From: Actinomyces sp. Marseille-P3109
Lineage (GTDB): Bacteria; Actinomycetota; Actinomycetes; Actinomycetales; Actinomycetaceae
Direction: 5' to 3'
Assembly: GCF_900323545.1 (NCBI RefSeq)
Contig: NZ_OOHN01000008.1
Coordinates: 2,854,019-2,918,018, forward strand
DNA: 64,000 nt
Part shown: piece after piece, positions 38,262-46,047 of the stretch
How the letters are laid out: each line of letters opens with the position of its first letter
How positions within the stretch are numbered: position 1 is the stretch's first letter
Notes under the pieces: generated by a model
Seen by the model: only the letters and a program-made list of their open reading frames with translations
Told to the model about the DNA's origin: nothing
The model's database searches: none
Program-made: the position numbers and the translations under genes

Positions 38262-40793
38262 ATGAGCTCTTCCGCCTCCACCCAGGACCTCGCCGTGCAC
38301 CTGACGGCGCTGCCGGACCGCGAGGTCGCCGCCCTGCTGGTGGCGCGCCCGGACCTGGCCGCGCCGCCGTCCTCCTCCTTCCTGGCCTTGGCGACCCGAG
38401 CGGGGGCGCAGAGCAGCGTCGAGCAGGCGCTGGCCGGGCTGGATGCGCCGACGCTGGCCGTGGCCGAGGCGGTGGTGGCACTCAGCCGGCTCGACGAATC
38501 GGGTAAGGCCGAAGGAATCGGGCCGACCGAGGTAGCCGAGGACGCGCGCGCCGGTGGAGTCCTCGGGGCCGGTGGTGAGCCGGCCGACGATGAGCCTGTC
38601 GGCCATCCCGCCGACAATCCGACCAGCCCGACCAGCCCGGCCAACCCGGACAACGCTGACCTTGCCGGGCTGATCGCCGCCCACCTGCCGCTGGAGTCCG
38701 ATCAGGTCGCTGAGGCGCTGGATCACCTGGGTCGGCTGGCGCTCGTCATCGAGGGTCGCCCCGTGGCCGCACTCGAGACGGCCTTCGGGCCGCACCCCTT
38801 CGGTCTGGGGCCCTGGGCCGCTGAGCCCCTGAGCGCCGAGCAGCTGCCGCCCACCCTGGAGGAGCTGAGCGAGGACGTCGCCGGCGGTGCCGGCGAGCCG
38901 ATCGTCCCGGCGGCCTCCGTGGAGATGCTCCAGGCCCTCACCTGGGGGCCGCCCGCCGGCACGCTGCGCTCGGGCGGCAGGGCCCCGGGGGCGGCGCCGC
39001 TCATCGAGCGCGGCTGGCTGGAGCGCAGCGGCGACGCCCGCGGGCGCACTCGCTTCATCCTGCCGCGCCAGGTGGCCCTCGCCCTGCGAGGCGGCCGCTT
39101 GACGCGCGAGGCCCTGACCGCCCCCGAGGCCAGCGTGTTGGAGATGGTGGGCGGCGCCGTCGTCGCCTCCGAGTCCTCCTTCCACGCCGAGGAGACCGTT
39201 CGGCTCGTGGGCGCGCTCCTGGAGGAGTGGGGCCGTGAGGGCGGGACGATCCGCCGCACCGGGGGAGTGAGCGTGCGCGCTCTGGCCCGTACCGCCGACG
39301 CCCTCGACCTGGAGCCAGACGCGGCCGCCCGCATCATCGAGACCGCCGCCGGCGCCGGGCTCCTGGGACTCGATGACGACGGCGCCACCTGGGTGCCCTC
39401 GATCCTGGCCGCAGGCTGGCTCGCCGACAGCCTCCCCCAGCGCTGGGCGCCGCTCGCCCTGGCCTGGGCCACCAGCGCCCGCACCCCCTGGCTGACGGGT
39501 ACCCGTGACGACGACGGGGCCCTGCGCACCGTCCTCGGCCCGGACCTGGAGGCCGGGTGGGCGGCGCGACTGCGCACCCGCGTGCTCGCGCTCCTGGGCG
39601 ACCTCCCGCAGGGGGCGAGCGCGACCCCGGCCTTCGTGCGGGCGGCCCTGACCTGGGAGAGCCCCCGACGCACCATCCCGGGCGGGGCGATCTCCGCGGT
39701 CCTGGCCGAGGCCGATGCTCTTGGGCTCACTGGTGCCGGGGCACTCACCGAAGCCGGCAGGATCCTCGCCCGGCGTGCGGCGGCAAGCCCCGATGAGCAG
39801 GACGCCCAGCGCGGTGGCGGTGCCGGTAGCGCCGAGGGGGTCGACGGCGACGCGCACGCCGAAGCGCTGTCGGACGACGAGACCCTGGCAGCTCTGGAGG
39901 CGGCGCTCGCCGCGGACCTGCCGGCCGCCGTCGAGACGATCCTCGTCCAGTCCGACCTCACCGCCATTGTGCCAGGCCGGCCCGCACCCGAGCTGGCCGC
40001 CCTGCTGGAGCGCACGAGCGTTGTCGAGTCGCGCGGCGGGGCACTCACGGTGCGGTTCACTCCCGAGTCGGTGCGCGGTGCGCTCGACGCCGGATACCGG
40101 GCCGAGGAGATCACCCAGGCGATCGGCCGCTACAGTCCCGCGCCCCTGCCGGACTCGCTGAGTGTGCTCATCCAGGACGCGGCCCGCCACCACGGGGCGG
40201 TGCGGGTGCGGGCCGTGGCCGCGCTGCTGCGGGTCGGTGACGAGGCAACGGCCGCCGGGCTCCTGGCCGAGCCGCGCTTGCGGGACCTCGGCCTGGACGA
40301 GGTGGCGCCCGGGATCCTCGTGGCCACGGCACCGGCGGGGCAGGTGCTGCGTGAGCTGCGCGCCGCCGGACTGGCGCCGGTGACCGAGGACGCGAGCGGA
40401 CATCTGGTGGTCGGACCGGCCATCGCGCAGCAGGTGCGCCGGGCCCCCGAGCCGTCACGCCCCGGCAGCGAGCACTCGGTCCGACGGCGCAGGCCTGGCC
40501 GGCGCGAGCTGGCGACCCTGGTGGGCAGGCTCCGTGTGGGGCAGGAGGCACTGCACGCCGCCGGAGAGGCGGCTGTGGCCACCGATCCCGTGCACGCCCT
40601 GGCGGTCCTGCGCCAGGCGCAGTCCTCGCGCTCGCGGCTGCGGCTGCGGCTGGCAGGTCCCGACGGAGCCGTGCAGGAGCGGCAGGCGAGGGTCATGGCC
40701 GTCGAGCCCGGGCGGGTGCGCCTGCGCGACGTCCTGCGCGAGACCGAGCTGACCGTCGCCGTCCACCGCATCGTCTCGGTCGAGGCCGAGTGA
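38262..40793 (+). CDS. Helicase_C_3 (XPB/Ssl2-like) domain protein
   Basis: 843 residues from ATG 38262 (GTG 38235 possible). No Walker motifs are present. The C-terminal 300 residues match the Helicase_C_3 domain (VETILVQSDLTAIVPGRPAPELAALLERTSVVES, then FTPESVRGALDAGYRAEEI), the same domain that begins XPB helicases. The N-terminal part is Ala/Leu/Glu-rich helix. It corresponds in type and position to the gene beside XPB in mycobacteria (Rv0862c). Probably a non-catalytic partner in the same repair process; this is inference. Confidence 0.85.
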   Translation: MSSSASTQDLAVHLTALPDREVAALLVARPDLAAPPSSSFLALATRAGAQSSVEQALAGLDAPTLAVAEAVVALSRLDESGKAEGIGPTEVAEDARAGGVLGAGGEPADDEPVGHPADNPTSPTSPANPDNADLAGLIAAHLPLESDQVAEALDHLGRLALVIEGRPVAALETAFGPHPFGLGPWAAEPLSAEQLPPTLEELSEDVAGGAGEPIVPAASVEMLQALTWGPPAGTLRSGGRAPGAAPLIERGWLERSGDARGRTRFILPRQVALALRGGRLTREALTAPEASVLEMVGGAVVASESSFHAEETVRLVGALLEEWGREGGTIRRTGGVSVRALARTADALDLEPDAAARIIETAAGAGLLGLDDDGATWVPSILAAGWLADSLPQRWAPLALAWATSARTPWLTGTRDDDGALRTVLGPDLEAGWAARLRTRVLALLGDLPQGASATPAFVRAALTWESPRRTIPGGAISAVLAEADALGLTGAGALTEAGRILARRAAASPDEQDAQRGGGAGSAEGVDGDAHAEALSDDETLAALEAALAADLPAAVETILVQSDLTAIVPGRPAPELAALLERTSVVESRGGALTVRFTPESVRGALDAGYRAEEITQAIGRYSPAPLPDSLSVLIQDAARHHGAVRVRAVAALLRVGDEATAAGLLAEPRLRDLGLDEVAPGILVATAPAGQVLRELRAAGLAPVTEDASGHLVVGPAIAQQVRRAPEPSRPGSEHSVRRRRPGRRELATLVGRLRVGQEALHAAGEAAVATDPVHALAVLRQAQSSRSRLRLRLAGPDGAVQERQARVMAVEPGRVRLRDVLRETELTVAVHRIVSVEAE

Positions 40794-40839
40794 CGGCAGA
40801 CGTTAGTGACCGTCTGAAGGCAGCATCCCGTCGAATGCG

Positions 40840-41226
40840 CTAGTCGTTGCTGAACTTGGTGCTGTCGGCGAGTTTGAGCCAGACGACCCCGGCGATGATG
40901 ACGGCGAGCCAGATGGCCTTGGCCGCTGTGAAGGTTTCATCGAAGAAGACGGGGCCGAGCACTGCAGACCCGACAGCGCCGATTCCAGCCCAGACCGCGT
41001 ATCCAATGCCGACATCGATTCGTTTGAGCGCGACGCTCAGGAAAAACAGGGTGCAGAGGAAGAAGACGAGAGCGACCAGGGACCAGGCGAGGTGAGTGAA
41101 TCCTTGACTGCCGTTGACGCTCAGGGCGTATCCAACTTCGAAGGCTCCGGCGAGGAGCAGGGCGGACCACGGACCTGCCGCGCTGCGTCCGGTGGTGGGC
41201 ACGGTGTTGTCATTGGTTGTTGTCAT
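40840..41226 (-). CDS. SMR-family small multidrug/guanidinium-type exporter, subunit 2
   Basis: 128 residues from ATG 41226 with aagga upstream. Four TM segments; the essential membrane Glu is E30 in LLAGAFEVGYALS, and GIGYAVWAGIGAVGSAVLG is the conserved GG-type packing motif. AFEVGYALSVNGSQGFT resembles the Gdx (SugE) subtype more than EmrE. A hydrophilic N-terminal extension of about 18 residues is unusual. It is last in a four-gene run and pairs with the SMR gene just upstream, as in heterodimeric SMR pairs such as YkkCD. Confidence 0.88.
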   Translation of the reverse strand: MTTTNDNTVPTTGRSAAGPWSALLLAGAFEVGYALSVNGSQGFTHLAWSLVALVFFLCTLFFLSVALKRIDVGIGYAVWAGIGAVGSAVLGPVFFDETFTAAKAIWLAVIIAGVVWLKLADSTKFSND

Positions 41227-41260
41227 GATCATTCCTTTCGGGTGTGATGTGAATGAAGAG

Positions 41261-41581
41261 TCAGACGGTTCCGGCAAGGTTCAGTCCGACGACTCCGATA
41301 ATGACGATGGCGATACCGAGGAGTTTTCTCCATGTCAGTTTCTGCTTGAGGAAGATTGCGCCGACGATGACGATCCCTACGCCGGCAAGTGAGGTCCACA
41401 GGGCGTAGCCGACGCCGACATCAAAGGTGAGGAGGGCGAGACTGAGGAAGAAGGTGGCGATGGCGCCGCTGATCAAGGTTGCGATGGTCCAAGGGATGTT
41501 GCGGAAGCCTTGGGCTTTTCCGGCGGCGATACCGACCGTGACCTCGAAGATGACGGCGATCGTGAGATAGATCCATTGCAT
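41261..41581 (-). CDS. SMR-family small multidrug/guanidinium-type exporter, subunit 1
   Basis: 106 residues with aaagga 6 bases upstream. Four TM segments, membrane Glu E13 in AVIFEVTVGIAAGKAQGF, and GVGYALWTSLAGVGIVIVG. It is a proton-coupled exporter of small cations; most likely it forms an antiparallel heterodimer with the SMR encoded 35 bases downstream. It follows the deaminase stop by 20 bases in the same operon. Substrate not determined from sequence. Confidence 0.9.
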   Translation of the reverse strand: MQWIYLTIAVIFEVTVGIAAGKAQGFRNIPWTIATLISGAIATFFLSLALLTFDVGVGYALWTSLAGVGIVIVGAIFLKQKLTWRKLLGIAIVIIGVVGLNLAGTV

Positions 41582-41601
41582 GACTGGTCCTTTCTGAGAT
41601 G

Positions 41602-42075
41602 TCAGTTTCGGATGTTGTGAAGGGCAAGAAATCGGATGAACGGTTCAGTGTCACCGGAGACGCGGAGTGGTCGCATGAGGGTATTGCGCAGTGAGTCGGT
41701 GATGTCGAATGCTGGATAGCTGTACCGGTAGTCAAAGCCGAGTTCAGCGACTTGGTCGCGGTCGACGGCGACTCGGATATCGGCGATTCGGGCATTGACG
41801 GCATGTCGGTAGCACATGCCGCACGGTTCGCCTGTTGCCAGGAGGGTGGTGCCTCTCAAGTCGGTTCTCCCACTTGATGTAAGGGCATCGCGGATCGCCG
41901 TGATCTCTGCGTGAGCGCTTGGGTCGCCCGTTTCCTGGACACGATTGACGCCGAACTCGGAGATCACCTGCTGCCCATCAACGATGACCCCTACGAAAGG
42001 GAGTCCTCCGCTCTCCACGTGGGTGATTGATCGCACGACTGCCTGCCTCATTATCTGTTCCAGGTGGTTCGTCAT
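41602..42075 (-). CDS. Zinc nucleoside/guanine deaminase-like enzyme
   Basis: 157 residues from ATG 42075, which overlaps the DsbA stop as ATGA; aagggg lies 9 bases upstream. The zinc site is HAE (55-57) in DPSAHAEITAIRDAL and P84-C-G-M-C88 in TGEPCGMC. The C-terminal ELGFDYRYSY region and the overall length match guanine deaminases of the cytidine-deaminase superfamily. The family hydrolyses an exocyclic amine and releases ammonia. The setting between a thiol oxidoreductase and two exporters argues against a simple salvage role; the real substrate is unknown. Confidence 0.85.
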   Translation of the reverse strand: MTNHLEQIMRQAVVRSITHVESGGLPFVGVIVDGQQVISEFGVNRVQETGDPSAHAEITAIRDALTSSGRTDLRGTTLLATGEPCGMCYRHAVNARIADIRVAVDRDQVAELGFDYRYSYPAFDITDSLRNTLMRPLRVSGDTEPFIRFLALHNIRN

Positions 42076-42683
42076 AGCTCGCATCCCCTTGAAGTTGCAA
42101 GTGTGTCCACGGTCTCTTTTAGTCGTGTTGCACTGGGGGTGCCTTGAAGTGGGGTGCCGCCGATGATGATTCCGGGAACGGCTGTGATCCTCATGGTTTC
42201 GGTGGCATAGGCGAGGTCCGCCTGATGCTGACGTCTGCGTTCGGGGCTCGCTATGGCCTCTCGAACGGAGGTTTCCTCCAGGCCTAAGGAGCTGGCGATA
42301 TCGACAATGACTTCCTCGTCCCCGATGTTGCGATCGTCCTGAAAGAACGCCTGGAACATTGCATGAGAGTACGCTTCGGCGATATTGCGCTCATGCGCGA
42401 GCTGCAGTACGAGGAATGCTTTCTCAGTGCGAGGCTGAGGTGACACGCTCGGCAGGCGAACGGGGATCCCGACGCGGTCGGCCATCGGATAGACAATGTC
42501 ATTCCATATGCGCGGTAGATAGTCGTCCTCCGGCCTGAGGGACGGAACTGGGGCGGGGCGCAGCTCGAGTGGGCGAATATTGACTTCCACGTCCCGGTCT
42601 CGCCTCAGTTCTTCGAGGGCGGGTTCGACCAGGAAACAGAATGGGCAGACGTAGTCAATGAATACGTCGACAGTGGTACTCAT
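42072..42683 (-). CDS. DsbA-family oxidoreductase, FrnE-like (cytosolic)
   Basis: 203 residues from ATG 42683 with aaggag upstream. The redox motif is C13-P-F-C16 in FIDYVCPFCFLVEPALEEL, and the cis-Pro loop is ITAVPGIIIGG. No signal peptide, so it should act in the cytoplasm, as FrnE-type proteins do (disulfide or glutathione-type isomerase chemistry under oxidative stress). First gene of the putative four-gene operon; an operator-like palindrome lies 20 bases before its start. Confidence 0.88.
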   Translation of the reverse strand: MSTTVDVFIDYVCPFCFLVEPALEELRRDRDVEVNIRPLELRPAPVPSLRPEDDYLPRIWNDIVYPMADRVGIPVRLPSVSPQPRTEKAFLVLQLAHERNIAEAYSHAMFQAFFQDDRNIGDEEVIVDIASSLGLEETSVREAIASPERRRQHQADLAYATETMRITAVPGIIIGGTPLQGTPSATRLKETVDTLATSRGCEL

Positions 42684-42701
42684 GATGTCGAGCCTCCTTA
42701 G

Positions 42702-42716
42702 TTGCATGTACATGCA
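42702..42716. promoter_or_regulatory. MarR-type operator before the FrnE operon
   Basis: TGCATGTACATGCA (42703-42716) is a perfect 14-bp palindrome between the marR gene and the operon start. The 13-base core TTGCATGTACATG (42702-42714) recurs inverted, with one change, before marR at 43241-43253. Confidence 0.75.
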
Positions 42717-42774
42717 TGTAGTGGAGTGTTGGGTGGTGGTTTGTGTGTCGTATGAGCTGACGGTGCGGTTTCTG

Positions 42775-43215
42775 CTAGGGGGTCAGGTCTGCGATGGCGT
42801 GAAAAGCTCGACCTGCAGTGCCAGGTGCTGTGATGGCGGGTGGGGTTGTCAACAGGCCGGCGAGTCTCTCGCTGTAGGGCGTGGCTAGCTCATGCGCAAG
42901 GTCGAGGCCGGCCTTGGTGATGACTGCGTAGACGCCGCGGCCGTCCTCGGGGCACGTGTCGCGAGTGACGAGACCTTTGAGCTCCAGTCTTCCTACGAGC
43001 CGTGTCGTTGAGCTCTGATTAAGGCCGACTCGGACGGCTAGGTCCGAGATCCGCAACTCGTGGTCCGACGCCCTGCTGAGGAGTGCCAGTGCTCGATAGT
43101 CGGTGAGCCCCAGTCCGTGACGCTGAGACAGCCACAGGTTGAGTGAGGTCTCGATTCGTCCGACTGTTGCGACCACCGTTGCCCATGAATCGCCCGGCTC
43201 AGTCAAGGTGGGCAC
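42775..43215 (-). CDS. MarR-family transcriptional regulator
   Basis: 146 residues from a GTG. The winged helix is typical: GLTDYRALALLSRASDHELRISDLAVRVGLNQSSTTRLVGRLELKGLVTR followed by the wing DTCPEDGRGVYAVITKAG. It is on the same strand, 91 bases upstream of the FrnE-deaminase-SMR genes, with like palindromes before itself and before the operon. It probably represses both and responds to the compound the module handles. The gene shares the lower-GC character of the module. Confidence 0.92.
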   Translation of the reverse strand: MPTLTEPGDSWATVVATVGRIETSLNLWLSQRHGLGLTDYRALALLSRASDHELRISDLAVRVGLNQSSTTRLVGRLELKGLVTRDTCPEDGRGVYAVITKAGLDLAHELATPYSERLAGLLTTPPAITAPGTAGRAFHAIADLTP

Positions 43216-43239
43216 CTCTCTGGGATGGACGACATGTAT

Positions 43240-43254
43240 TCATGTGCATGCAAG
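43240..43254. promoter_or_regulatory. MarR-type operator before marR
   Basis: CATGTGCATGCAA (43241-43253) is the inverse of the core at 42702-42714 with one difference. It lies 25 bases before the marR start codon, fitting autoregulation. Confidence 0.65.
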
Positions 43255-43358
43255 TAGGTTAGGGTAAGCGGACATCGTCGTCAAGGGCTGCATGAGGTGT
43301 GCCCAGGCCAACCCGCGCTGGTCAGGGCAGTCTCAGAAGCCTCCCCTACACTGGCCGG

Positions 43359-45114
43359 GTGACCGACACGATCGACTCTCACACCGACGCCTCGGGCGAG
43401 CCCACGACCGGGACCGACTTGGGTTCTCCGGCGGGCGCCGCCATCGGGGCGCGCACCTCGACGGTGACCCTGGAGCGTCCGGCCCCCGTGCCGCGCGCCG
43501 GCGCCCTGCCCACCCCAGGACAAGACCCTCACCTCCCCGGCCGCCGTCGAGCTCGCCCGCCGCGCGCTGGAGGAGGTCACCGACCCCATCACCGTCGGTG
43601 AGTACCGGGCCGCTGTGCCCAACGCCGAGCGCCTGGTCACCCACCTGTTCGACTGCACCCTGAGCGGCTACCGCGGCTGGCACTGGGCCGTCACCCTCAG
43701 CCGCGTCCCGCGCAGCCGCACTGCCACCGTTTGCGAGATGGAGCTCCTCCCCGGCGAGGACGCCCTCCTCGCCCCCGCCTGGGTCCCGTGGGCCGAGCGC
43801 CTCGAACCCGGCGACATCACCCGCTCCGACCGCCTCCCCCGCAAGGAGACCGACGAGCGCCTCGAACCCGGGTGGGAGGCCACCGGCGAGGACGCCGACG
43901 CCGTCGCCCTGGACCAGCTCGACCTGGGTCGCCCCCGGGTCCTCAGCGCCCAGGGGGTCTCCAGCGCCGCCGAGCGCTGGTACGGCGGCGACCACGGCCC
44001 CGACGCCGAGGGCGTCCGCAAGGCTCACGCCACCTGCTCCACCTGCGGCTTCTTCCTGCCCATGGCCGGCGCCCTGCGCGCCGTCTTCGGGGTCTGCGCC
44101 AACGAGTGGTCCGCCGACGACGGTAGCGTCGTCTCCCTGGACCACGGCTGCGGCGCCCACTCCGAGACCGATCTGCCCGACCAGGGCCCAGAGTGGCCCA
44201 TCAACCCCTCACGGGTCGACGACCACCTCATGGTGCCGCTGAGCACCAACGGGCTCGACCTGCGCGACGGCCGGAGCATCGCCGAGCTCGCCGCCCAGCA
44301 GCCCGACGACGTCGACGGCGAGCCCGACGGCGCCCCCGCCGAGAGCGAGGCAGGCGCGCCCGTCCCGAAGGCCGGAGCCGAGCCGCCGGCCCAGGACCGG
44401 GACACTGATGCCGCAGCCGATGCCGCGAAGGCTGCTGCCGACATCGACGCCGACATCGCCACCGAGTCTGCCGTCACTGCCGACGGCGCCGCTGGTGCTG
44501 ACGGCGCGGATGGCACGGACATCGTTGCCGGTGCGGATACCACCGAGCCCGCAGCTGAGGAGCCGCCGGCAGAGGCGTCCGGGAAGAAGACCGGTAAGAC
44601 TGCGGAGAAGCCCGCCGCGAAGCGCTCCCGCCGCGAGGCCTCCTCGACCAGGCGTCGTCGTCGCACATCCGACTCGCCGGAGGAAACCTCTGAGGACCGC
44701 CGCAGCCGTCTGCCGGAGTTCGACCTCGGAGACCTTGGGGGAGCCGCGACCGCCACGGCGTCGGCCTCATCGGCCCCCGACGCCGCCGAGGTTCTCGCGG
44801 CAACCGCGGAGCCGGCGCCGCCGACCCCCGCCAGCGCAGGATCCGGTGACACGCCCAGTGAGCGCGCCGCCTCGGCCCGCGCCGCCGTGGCCGGCCTGTC
44901 CCTCGCGCTCGGGGTCGACGCGCCTGCCGAGGAAGCAGACGAGGAATCGGCTACGAGGCTTTCGGTCTCAGGGGCAAGCGACCGAAGTGCCGACGGCCGC
45001 ACGGACGGGACGCCCCAGGAGGGTGTGCCCGACGCGGAGCCCGAGGACGCAGAGCCCCAGCACGCGCCGCGCACCCTTGCCGAGCTCGAGGCCATCCTGC
45101 CCAAACGCTCCTGA
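43359..45114 (+). CDS. DUF3027 protein, apparent +1 frameshift near 43510
   Basis: The conserved DUF3027 part (KTLTSPAAVELARRALEEVTD and on through SGYRGWHWAVTLS, ATCSTCGFFLPM) is in the frame ending at 45114, but that frame has a stop at 43465 and no start before 43615, which would cut the domain. A GTG at 43359, just after a TACACT -10-like hexamer, opens a coherent N-terminus in the frame one base earlier, which runs to about 43510. One extra base near 43505-43515 (C-rich cccacccc) would join them. It could be a sequencing error, a mutation or recoding. Residues after about 230 are Ala/Glu/Asp-rich low complexity. Function unknown. Confidence 0.75.
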
Positions 45115-45138
45115 CACGCCCTCGACTGCGGTCCGCCA

Positions 45139-46047
45139 TCATGCCTCAGCGAGGCGCTTGGCGGCCGCCAGCACCTCGTCGAGCATCGCCTCGGTGAGCC
45201 GCCCGGTGAAGGTGTTCTGCTGACTGGGGTGGTAGCTGCCGAGCAGTGTCACCGGCCTGCCGTCGGGCCTGGTCAGCTCCGCCGTCGCCCCGTGGCCGAA
45301 GCTCGGCTGAGGGCGGGGAAGGGTCCATCGCGCCTCGCGGGTGACCCGCAGCGCCGCGCCCCATCCGATCCCGCCCAGCGCCAGCAGCACCCTGACCTCC
45401 GGCATGAGGGTGATCTCGCGGGCGAGCCACGGGGTGCAGGTGGCGCGCTCGACGGTCGTCGGCCGGTTGACGGGTGGGGCGCAACGCACGGCTGCGCCCA
45501 TGCGCGCCCCGATGAGCCGCTGTCCGTCACCGGCCGCCGTCGAGGTGGGTGACGCCGCCAGTCCCGCCCGGTAGAAGGCCGCCCACAGCCAGTCCCCGGA
45601 GCGGTCCCCCGTGAACATGCGGCCGGTGCGGTTCGCCCCGTTGGCCGCGGGTGCCAGCCCGACGACGTAGATGCGGGCATCCGCCGCCCCGACGCTCGCC
45701 ACCGGCCGCCCCCAGTACGGCTCATCGGCGAAGGAGGCGCGACGGCCGGTCCTGGCCACCTCCTCCCGCCAGGCCACGAGCCGGTCACAGGCACGGCACA
45801 CCGTGATCCGGGCGTCGAGCGCGGGCAGCTCCGATGACGAGGCGGCCAGGTATGCCACGTCGTTGGCCGATCGGGCCACCGGCGTCCCAGCAGTGGCGGG
45901 ATCGTCGGGCCATCCGGTCCCTGGAGGGACCGGGGAATCGAAGAACGCTCCGGTGACGGGGTGCGGATCGGCCATGTCCTCATTGTGTGCACGGGCAAGA
46001 GCACCATGGTGCCGGCTTCTGTCATCGGTGAAGGGCCGCCCGCTCAT
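45139..46047 (-). CDS. Uracil-DNA glycosylase, family 5 (UdgB-like)
   Basis: 302 residues from ATG 46047, which overlaps the lhr stop as ATGA; ATG 45975 is an alternative. Cysteines for the iron-sulfur cluster begin with C-R-A-C in ITVCRACDRLVAW; the active-site loop is YVVGLAPAANGANRTGRMFTGD, and the second motif is LLGSYHPSQQNTF. Family 5 enzymes remove uracil and other deaminated bases such as hypoxanthine, and lack the Asp of family 1. Translational coupling to lhr implies a joint repair function. Distinct from ung at 22 kb. Confidence 0.9.
   Translation of the reverse strand: MSGRPFTDDRSRHHGALARAHNEDMADPHPVTGAFFDSPVPPGTGWPDDPATAGTPVARSANDVAYLAASSSELPALDARITVCRACDRLVAWREEVARTGRRASFADEPYWGRPVASVGAADARIYVVGLAPAANGANRTGRMFTGDRSGDWLWAAFYRAGLAASPTSTAAGDGQRLIGARMGAAVRCAPPVNRPTTVERATCTPWLAREITLMPEVRVLLALGGIGWGAALRVTREARWTLPRPQPSFGHGATAELTRPDGRPVTLLGSYHPSQQNTFTGRLTEAMLDEVLAAAKRLAEA

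Noticed and set aside
41581..42713. Guanidine riboswitch before the SMR genes
   Set aside because: The SMR genes are internal to an operon with 20-35 base gaps and no ykkC-type motif was seen; regulation fits the MarR palindromes instead.
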